Below are positions 6,250 through 10,812 of a stretch of 10,812 nt of DNA, piece after piece. Under the pieces are notes generated by a model. The model saw only the letters and a program-made list of their open reading frames with translations, ran no database searches and was not told the DNA's origin. This DNA comes from an uncultured Ignavibacteria bacterium (GTDB taxonomy: Bacteria; Bacteroidota; Ignavibacteria; Tepidaquicellales; Tepidaquicellaceae). How positions within the stretch are numbered: position 1 is the stretch's first letter; the number at the start of each line of letters is the position of its first letter. The DNA is taken from contig CALEVL010000211.1 in the NCBI GenBank assembly GCA_937924675.1, positions 1 through 10,812 of the forward strand. Direction: 5' to 3'. The position numbers and the translations under genes are program-made.

Positions 6250-7443
6250 ATGGCACCATTAGTACCTGACATAATTGGAAATGAACTTAACCTTGTTGTT
6301 GCGCTTCTGATAGGAATCGCATTCGGCTTCATACTTGAGCAAGCCGGATTCTCTACTTCCAAGAAGCTTGTCGGATTGTTTTATGGTTACGACTTTACCG
6401 TGCTCAGAGTATTCTTTACGGCAGGAATTACCGCAATGATAGGCGTTATCGCTTTCGGGCATTTCGGATTGCTGGACCTGAATCTAATCTATGTCAATCC
6501 CACTTACATCTGGTCGGCAATTGTCGGTGGACTTATCATGGGATTGGGATTTGTTGTCGGAGGATTCTGTCCCGGTACAAGTGTTTGCGCAGCGGCAATC
6601 GGGAAGATTGATGCGATGATATTCATAGCCGGATCTTTTCTCGGCGTGTTTATTTTTGCAGAAGGTTATCCATACTTTGAGGGACTTTACAAATCCGGCT
6701 TCTGGGGTTATCCTCACATGTTCGAAACTCTCGGAATGAGTCAGGCAGCTTTTGCCGTAGTTATGACTGTCTTCGCAGTTGTTGCATTCATTGCAACCAC
6801 AATGATCGAGAAAAAAGTGAACGGTAAATCCAATCCCGAACTGGTTCCTGTCAGAATGTATTATGGTTTGGCGCTCACTGTGATAGTTATAAGTTTAACA
6901 GCTTTCCTCATGCCCGAAAGACAATCCGATATTCTGAATCGATCTTCGAATGAGGCAGTGCTGAATTCTTTTGACCCTATGAAAATGACCGCGGACGAAC
7001 TTGCATACAGGATAATCGACAACGACAGGAAACTGCAGATAATGGATTTCCGCACGCAGGATGACTTTAAACAATTGAACTTGCCGGGCTCGGAGAATCT
7101 GACCTATGAGAATCTGTTCGGCAAAGATGCGGCAAAGACTTTCTCGCGTAAGAATGTTGATTATGTATTCCTTGCCAATACGGAAGATGAGGAGAAGAAA
7201 GCTGCTTACATAGCACGTGAGAACGGATATGAGAATGTCTATGTCTTGTCGGATGGAATGAACGGCTTCAGAGAAAAGATCATAGACTTTCGTATGCCGT
7301 CTAAGATTGAGAACAGACATGAAGCAGATACTTATAAGTTCAGAGAGAAGGCAAGCATTCTGATACCCGAATTGATTAAAGAGAATAAAGACAAAGTTAC
7401 ACAAGAAAAGAAAGAATCAAAACGAGCGTTGGGAGGATGTTAG
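6250..7443 (+). CDS. YeeE/YedE permease second half fused to Cys-less rhodanese-like domain
   Basis: Fusion protein. Residues 1 to about 220 are the second half of a YeeE/YedE permease, with hydrophobic segments at about 14-32, 53-72, 87-106, 121-138, 165-185 and 203-220. The signature GGFCPGTSVCAAAIGKIDA (104-122) carries Cys107 and Cys113. Residues about 246-345 resemble a rhodanese fold: IMDFRTQDDF (264-273), LPGSENL (278-284) and a terminal GYENVYVLSDGMNGF (326-340). Aligned to single-domain rhodaneses such as GlpE, the catalytic Cys position falls near Ala309 (VFLANTEDEE), so sulfurtransferase activity through that residue is not expected. A Lys/Glu-rich stretch (about 376-392) then leads to a C-terminal GGC. 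Cys397 is one of only three cysteines. By the positive-inside rule (STSKK after helix 1, EKKVNGK after helix 5), the rhodanese domain and tail should be periplasmic, the same side as the octaheme cytochrome. It is the last gene of the operon, and its stop overlaps the convergent MNT gene by 4 bp. Confidence 0.85.
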   Translation: MAPLVPDIIGNELNLVVALLIGIAFGFILEQAGFSTSKKLVGLFYGYDFTVLRVFFTAGITAMIGVIAFGHFGLLDLNLIYVNPTYIWSAIVGGLIMGLGFVVGGFCPGTSVCAAAIGKIDAMIFIAGSFLGVFIFAEGYPYFEGLYKSGFWGYPHMFETLGMSQAAFAVVMTVFAVVAFIATTMIEKKVNGKSNPELVPVRMYYGLALTVIVISLTAFLMPERQSDILNRSSNEAVLNSFDPMKMTADELAYRIIDNDRKLQIMDFRTQDDFKQLNLPGSENLTYENLFGKDAAKTFSRKNVDYVFLANTEDEEKKAAYIARENGYENVYVLSDGMNGFREKIIDFRMPSKIENRHEADTYKFREKASILIPELIKENKDKVTQEKKESKRALGGC

Positions 7444-7793
7444 AGAATGGTTGGATCTGTTTGAACAGTTTCCGACTTCGGCAGCATCGATTTGCGCGTG
7501 TAAAATTCCTTCCCGAAATTTCTGATATGCTGAAGCAGATCTATATTGCTGATCTTATGGTAAATGTTGATATCAAGATAATAAGGCAATAATAATTTCT
7601 CGAGTTCTGCCAGTAACTTCAGCAACAGATCATGGTCAATATCTTTTCCAAATATAGTAAGGTCAATATCAGAGCCATTTCTGAAATTACCTTTCGCCCT
7701 TGAACCATAGATCAAGGCCTTTTCTATTTGCGGATATTTCTCAATTACAGAATTGATCTCACAGATGACATTTTCGCTGAGTCCAAATTTCAT
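7440..7793 (-). CDS. MntA-type nucleotidyltransferase (antitoxin)
   Basis: Minimal nucleotidyltransferase of the HI0073/MntA family. The motif GSRAKGNFRNGSDIDL starts at residue 30 and fits the GSX10DXD signature exactly (Gly30-Ser31, Asp42, Asp44). A third acidic residue, Asp74 in YLDINIY, completes the expected metal site. In characterised type VII systems the MNT antitoxin AMPylates the HEPN toxin on a tyrosine and so silences it. The protein is 117 residues, complete, and cytosolic. It starts 2 nt after the stop of the HEPN gene, so the two form one operon. Its last 4 bp overlap the end of the convergent permease-rhodanese gene. The last ~15 residues look unstructured. The alternative reading is an uncharacterised nucleotidyltransferase pair without toxin activity. 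Confidence 0.88.
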   Translation of the reverse strand: MKFGLSENVICEINSVIEKYPQIEKALIYGSRAKGNFRNGSDIDLTIFGKDIDHDLLLKLLAELEKLLLPYYLDINIYHKISNIDLLQHIRNFGKEFYTRKSMLPKSETVQTDPTIL

Positions 7794-7795
7794 GG

Positions 7796-8215
7796 CTAAT
7801 TTTCCATCCTGTTGTTCATGTGTTTAGTGAGAGAATCTCTGAGCGAAATAAACATTCCAAAGTAACTCCCAAGAATCTTTCCTGAAATTTCATCGGCAAC
7901 ATCCTCATTATATACATGTGAAGTAAGATTTCTGTCTATTATCATACGCATCCAACTCTCTCCGTCATCAATCATTCCCCGGTTAAAGGCAAGCATGAAA
8001 GCATCTCTGCTTCCCTGTATGCCGGAATCACCCTGATACTCATAGAAATCTTTGATCGTATTCCAGGCAAGCTCAAAAGTATATTCAAATGCCTTGATCA
8101 AACCCTGCTTCTCAAGTTTATTCAACTTGCTGCCTTTATCAGAAAACTCTCTTAACTGTTCCAATGCTTTTGAGAAGTTAGAATACCTTTGCTTCCATCT
8201 TACATCTTCGTTCAT
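7796..8215 (-). CDS. HEPN-domain protein, HepT-type toxin (HI0074 family)
   Basis: Alpha-helical HEPN protein of the HI0074 'nucleotidyltransferase substrate-binding' family, 139 residues. The motif RNLTSHVY at residues 95-102 matches RX4HXY: Arg95 and His100 are the presumed RNase pair, and Tyr102 is the tyrosine AMPylated by MntA in characterised systems. Upstream helices include LRE.SDKGSKLNKLEKQG and AFEYTFELAWNTIKDF (42-57), typical of this family. It precedes the MNT gene by 2 nt, the usual toxin-first order. All catalytic residues are intact, so the module is probably functional. The start at 8215 has no strong Shine-Dalgarno. Its upstream region faces the protease gene and contains an inverted repeat at 8317-8341. 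Confidence 0.87.
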   Translation of the reverse strand: MNEDVRWKQRYSNFSKALEQLREFSDKGSKLNKLEKQGLIKAFEYTFELAWNTIKDFYEYQGDSGIQGSRDAFMLAFNRGMIDDGESWMRMIIDRNLTSHVYNEDVADEISGKILGSYFGMFISLRDSLTKHMNNRMEN

Positions 8216-8316
8216 ATTTTTCTATCACCAATTATGTTAGTTAAAAATTACAGAAATAAATTGCAAATAAACATTTGAATTTGGGGTTCATAAATCTTCA
8301 TCAAATTCTGTGAGAT

Positions 8317-8341
8317 CATCTAACCGAACTATTGTTAGATG
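8317..8341. promoter_or_regulatory. Inverted repeat CATCTAAC-N9-GTTAGATG
   Basis: Perfect 8-bp arms with a 9-nt spacer lie in the 198-bp divergent gap between the HEPN gene and the protease gene. The dyad is about 100 bp upstream of the HEPN start and 73 bp upstream of the protease start. It may be an operator for either gene or a leader hairpin. No matching regulator is encoded in the window. Confidence 0.4.
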
Positions 8342-8360
8342 TGATAGTAGTCATTGCCGC

Positions 8361-8402
8361 AACTTTTAACTTTTAACTTTCAACTTTTAACTCTTAACTC
8401 TA
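8361..8402. repeat. Six-copy 7-bp tandem repeat (AACTTTT)
   Basis: Six consecutive heptamers occur: AACTTTT, AACTTTT, AACTTTC, AACTTTT, AACTCTT and AACTCTA. The array ends 11 bp before the preferred ATG of the protease gene. A TTG-initiated reading of the protease frame runs through it and encodes a low-complexity leader, which I reject as coding. Such arrays can vary in copy number by slippage. Confidence 0.85.
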
Positions 8403-8413
8403 TTTTGCTATTA

Positions 8414-9421
8414 ATGAATCAATCCAATCCTTACGATATTAGTCCCGAAGAGGTCCGCAGAGTTGATGAACCTGTAATTGAAGAAAGCAAAAAAGGTTTC
8501 GGTGTTTGGCTGAACATAGTTATGTTTCTTGTCACTTTTTTTACAACGACGGTTGCCGGAGTGTTTTGGGCAAACAAAGATTTTTATAATCTCGATAATC
8601 TTCCTTACGGTCTCACATATTCGCTACTCATAATGCTTGTGATCTCAACGCATGAGTTCGGTCATTACTTTGCTGCAAGGTATCACAAAGTTCCCGTAAC
8701 TCTGCCTTACTACATACCTTTTCCATTCATTTCGCTCAATCCTTTTGGAACGATGGGAGCAGTGATAAGGATGAGAGCAGATTATTACAGTCGTAAAGCT
8801 CTTCTCGACATCGGAGCGGCCGGCCCGATTGCAGGATGGGTAACTTCTCTTATTATACTTATCATCGGATTCATAACACTTCCGCCGATAAGTTTTCTGT
8901 ATGAACTTCATCCCGAGTATGCAACTTCAGGAATTCCAACAAGCGGATTTACTTTTGGCAACAATCTGATCTTTCTGGCTTTTGAAAAATTATTTGTCAA
9001 TTCATCAACAGCATTCATGCCTCCGATGAATGAGGTCTATCACTATCCGTTTTTGTGTGTGGGATGGTTCGGACTGCTGATAACCTCTCTCAATATGATG
9101 CCCGTTGGTCAGCTTGACGGTGGCCACATCTCCTATGCAATGTTTGGCAACAAGCACAAATACATTGCATACGTAGTTTTCGGATTGCTCTTGTTCTTCG
9201 GATTACTTGGCCTGCTCCCGCTGATTGACATCAATCTCAACATTGGCTCAATCAACTGGCTTGTCTGGGCAATTTTGATTTTCTTTGTGATTAAGATTAC
9301 TCACCCGGAGACTGTCACAGAACTTGATGAGCCGCTTGGCACGGGAAGAATGCTCACCGGCTGGTTTACATTCTTCATCTTCATAGTATCATTTTGCCCT
9401 GTTCCGGTATTTGAAGCTTAA
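8414..9421 (+). CDS. Site-2 protease family (M50) membrane metalloprotease
   Basis: Predicted polytopic intramembrane zinc metalloprotease. Counting from the ATG at 8414 (335 residues), THEFGHYFAAR gives the HEXXH zinc site at His80, Glu81 and His84. NMMPVGQLDGGH supplies the third ligand, Asp235, in the family's second motif. Hydrophobic segments lie at about 33-50, 66-79, 135-155, 212-230, 250-272 and 279-294, plus a final one near 317-330. The N-terminal ~30 residues are acidic and cytosolic-like. No PDZ domain is inserted, so it is not an RseP-type protein but the shorter group related to plant EGY and cyanobacterial S2P homologues. The ATG at 8414 is preferred over an upstream TTG at 8354, because the extra 20 residues would be encoded by the heptamer repeat. 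It is followed 5 nt later by the MFS gene. The substrate is unknown. Confidence 0.88.
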   Translation: MNQSNPYDISPEEVRRVDEPVIEESKKGFGVWLNIVMFLVTFFTTTVAGVFWANKDFYNLDNLPYGLTYSLLIMLVISTHEFGHYFAARYHKVPVTLPYYIPFPFISLNPFGTMGAVIRMRADYYSRKALLDIGAAGPIAGWVTSLIILIIGFITLPPISFLYELHPEYATSGIPTSGFTFGNNLIFLAFEKLFVNSSTAFMPPMNEVYHYPFLCVGWFGLLITSLNMMPVGQLDGGHISYAMFGNKHKYIAYVVFGLLLFFGLLGLLPLIDINLNIGSINWLVWAILIFFVIKITHPETVTELDEPLGTGRMLTGWFTFFIFIVSFCPVPVFEA

Positions 9422-9426
9422 GCACT

Positions 9427-10632
9427 GTGAAAAAGAACAGGGCTACTCTTTTCATAATTTTCCTCACTGTCTTCATCGATCTTCTCGGATTCGGAATTAT
9501 GATTCCGCTGCTTCCCGCATTCTCAATAGAGAAACTATATCTGAGCGAATCAATGATCGGTTTCATAGCGGGAGTTTACTCGCTTGCACAATTTGTCTTC
9601 AGCGGATTCTGGGGATCGCTGTCTGACAGATACGGAAGAAGACCTGTACTCATTGCAAGTCTTGCAGGAAGCATGCTTGCTTATATTCTGCTGTCACTTG
9701 TATTCTCCGGACTGATTCTTTCCACAGCTCTTCTCATTATTGCCCGGGCATTTGCCGGATCGTTTGCTGCAAACATCTCTGCGGCACAAGCTGCAATATC
9801 AGACATCACAAAGCCCGAGGAAAGATCAAAAGGCATTGCGCTCATCAGTACTGCATTTGCGCTTGGGTTTGTCTTCGGACCGGGTATTGGCGGAATTCTC
9901 TCAGAGAATTTCGGATTTGGATTTCCTATTTATGCATCAGCTTTGTTGTCTCTCATCGCTACAGTTCTATGCTATTTCCTGTTTAAGGAGACTTTGTCTG
10001 AAGAGATAAGAGCCGCAAATATGAAGGCTAATGTAAAGAGAAAGATCCTTGATCTGAAACTCATCAGAGATACTGTTAAGAATGAGAATTACGGCAAGTA
10101 CATAATTGTATTTGTTGCAGGTATTTTTTCATTCTCAAATATCTTCGGAACGTTTCAGCTGTTTACTGGAAGAAGCGATGGACTTGCATACAATCAGTCG
10201 GAGGTTGGATTGATCTTTTCCTTCATGGGAATCTGCAATGCACTTGTTCAGATATTCCTCATAAAATTTTTTACGAAGAGAATGGGCGAACAGAATTCCG
10301 TTGTGCTCGGATGTTTTCTTTCCGTGTTCGGGCTTTCTCTCATAGGTTTCTCTACTACAACAATTATGCTGATGATCGTGATCGGAGTTCTTGCGATCGG
10401 AAACGGACTTAACAACACCGTCTCCGTAAGTCTGCTCTCACAGCACATTTCCAAAGACAAACAAGGAACAGTTCTCGGCGTCAATCAGTCGCTGGGATCA
10501 CTCGCAAGATTCTTCGGTCCGGTATGGGGAGGAATGGTTTATCAATGGATAGGTTACAGGTACCCGTTCGTTACCGGCGGTTTGATCATGCTGGGCATTA
10601 CGGTATATGCTTATGCAAAAATAAGGAGGTGA
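9427..10632 (+). CDS. MFS drug-efflux transporter, TetA-like (DHA1 family)
   Basis: Predicted 12-helix inner-membrane proton antiporter of the major facilitator superfamily, in the TetA/multidrug branch. Diagnostic features are Asp18 in helix 1 (FIDLLGFGIMIPLLP, 16-30), motif A GSLSDRYGRRPVL (63-75) between helices 2 and 3, Arg107 in helix 4, SDITKPEERSKGIALI (125-140) and the antiporter motif C region GFVFGPGIGGIL (147-158). The second half repeats the pattern, with GNGLNN and GVNQSLGSLARFFGPVWGG near the C-terminus. The length of 401 residues is normal for the family. The start is GTG: the next in-frame ATG lies inside helix 1, so GTG is needed for a complete protein. It begins 5 nt after the protease stop, so the two are probably co-transcribed. 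The substrate is unknown, and tetracycline resistance should not be assumed. Confidence 0.9.
   Translation: MKKNRATLFIIFLTVFIDLLGFGIMIPLLPAFSIEKLYLSESMIGFIAGVYSLAQFVFSGFWGSLSDRYGRRPVLIASLAGSMLAYILLSLVFSGLILSTALLIIARAFAGSFAANISAAQAAISDITKPEERSKGIALISTAFALGFVFGPGIGGILSENFGFGFPIYASALLSLIATVLCYFLFKETLSEEIRAANMKANVKRKILDLKLIRDTVKNENYGKYIIVFVAGIFSFSNIFGTFQLFTGRSDGLAYNQSEVGLIFSFMGICNALVQIFLIKFFTKRMGEQNSVVLGCFLSVFGLSLIGFSTTTIMLMIVIGVLAIGNGLNNTVSVSLLSQHISKDKQGTVLGVNQSLGSLARFFGPVWGGMVYQWIGYRYPFVTGGLIMLGITVYAYAKIRR
10623..10632 (+). promoter_or_regulatory. Near-perfect Shine-Dalgarno AAGGAGGTGA
   Basis: Ten bases complementary to the 16S rRNA 3' end overlap the last codons and TGA stop of the MFS gene. 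GGAGG ends 7 nt before an ATG at 10637, the ideal spacing. It is far stronger than the ribosome-binding site of any other gene in this window. It could drive the short ORF that follows, or it could be a coincidence of the Ile-Arg-Arg-stop codons. Confidence 0.4.
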
Positions 10633-10636
10633 GTTG

Positions 10637-10726
10637 ATGATGTCATTGATGTTCATTAGTTTTGCCAAGGTTATGGGGAGTCCCGAAGGGACGACATACA
10701 TCAGCACAGGGTGCAACCCTGTGTAG
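10637..10726 (+). CDS. Possible 29-residue peptide running into the 33-bp repeat
   Basis: An ATG 5 nt after the MFS stop, behind a near-perfect Shine-Dalgarno, opens 29 codons and then TAG. The peptide begins MMSLMFISFAKVMG and ends with TTYISTGCNPV, the translation of the CCCGAAGGG hairpin and the first 33-bp repeat unit. The stop is created by one base: unit 1 ends GTGTAG where later units have GTGGAG. No family is recognised. It may be a chance ORF formed where a repeat inserted downstream of an operon. Confidence 0.25.
   Translation: MMSLMFISFAKVMGSPEGTTYISTGCNPV
10680..10692. repeat. GTCCC-GAA-GGGAC hairpin
   Basis: Five-pair stem with a GAA loop, the same core as the hairpins at 57-65, 216-226 and 265-277. 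It directly abuts the 33-bp tandem array. It lies about 50 bp after the MFS stop but has no following T-run, so a terminator role is not clear. Confidence 0.65.
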
Positions 10727-10812
10727 ACATACATCAGCACAGGGTGCAACCCTGTGGAGACATACATCAGCACAGGGTGCAACCCTGTGGAGACATACAT
10801 CAGCACAGGGTG
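10694..10812. repeat. 33-bp tandem repeat, at least 3.6 copies, cut by window end
   Basis: Units start at 10694, 10727, 10760 and 10793; the last is truncated by the window edge. Each contains CACAGGGT-GCA-ACCCTGTG, a perfect 8-bp stem with a 3-nt loop (10705-10723 in unit 1), after an ACATACATCAG spacer. Units are identical except for TAG in place of GAG at the end of unit 1. Because 33 is divisible by three, both strands can stay open: the plus frame reads TYISTGCNPVE and the minus frame reads MYVSTGLHPVL periodically. This is a hairpin repeat rather than a CRISPR array, because there are no variable spacers. Confidence 0.9.

Noticed and set aside
6895..7404. Minus-strand open frame of 169 codons
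   Set aside because: It lies entirely antisense to the permease-rhodanese gene, whose plus-strand product has clear family motifs. The antisense product has none.
8354..8413. TTG-initiated N-terminal extension of the site-2 protease
   Set aside because: The extra 20 residues are encoded by the AACTTTT heptamer array and are low-complexity. The ATG at 8414 begins a family-like N-terminus.
10498..10806. Minus-strand open frame of 102 codons with an 11-residue TGLHPVLMYV-type repeat
   Set aside because: It is the 33-bp tandem array read in a stop-free frame, and it continues antisense into the end of the MFS gene. This is a common spurious annotation, with no start signal.
10694..10812. CRISPR array
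   Set aside because: The units are contiguous and identical with no variable spacers, and no cas gene is present.

Overview
The window looks like a chromosomal segment from an AT-rich, Gram-negative FCB-group bacterium, most plausibly Ignavibacteria (Ignavibacteriota) or a close relative. The main evidence is the secreted protein at 1512-2927. It has a signal peptide and ends in a type IX secretion sorting domain that opens with the NYPNPFNP motif frequent in that group. Intergenic CCCGAAGGG hairpins, a TTTTAAC-type heptamer array and CACAGGGT/ACCCTGTG hairpin repeats fit the same affiliation. The lineage call is inference from motifs only.

Layout: 1-385 is a non-coding composite repeat region. 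386-1378 (-) is a luciferase-like flavin oxidoreductase. 1512-2927 (-) is the T9SS cargo protein with BNR-like repeats. 2928-3449 is a long divergent intergenic region with several inverted repeats. 3450-7443 (+) is a tightly packed four-gene operon. 7440-8215 (-) is a HepT/MntA-type HEPN-nucleotidyltransferase toxin-antitoxin pair that converges on the operon and overlaps its last gene by 4 bp. 8414-9421 (+) is a site-2-protease-family membrane metalloprotease. 9427-10632 (+) is a TetA-like MFS efflux transporter. 10633-10812 holds a very short ORF with a near-perfect Shine-Dalgarno sequence, running into a 33-bp tandem repeat cut by the window edge.

The most interesting unit is the operon at 3450-7443. 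It encodes an octaheme c-type cytochrome of the tetrathionate reductase family, apparently membrane-anchored at both ends. It also encodes a four-helix b-type cytochrome and a YeeE/YedE (thiosulfate-transporter-like) permease split over two genes. The second permease half is fused to a rhodanese-like domain that lacks the catalytic cysteine, and it ends in a charged linker plus a C-terminal Gly-Gly-Cys. A working model, which is inference, is as follows. The b-type cytochrome passes quinol electrons to the periplasmic octaheme protein, which reduces an oxidised sulfur (or nitrogen) compound. The split permease and its tail cysteine bind, hand over or import the sulfur product. All four genes are complete, with junctions of 2 nt, a 4-nt overlap and 18 nt.

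The other genes are ordinary accessory or housekeeping functions. The protease and MFS genes are 5 nt apart and probably co-transcribed. No tRNA, rRNA, CRISPR array, transposase or prophage gene was found.
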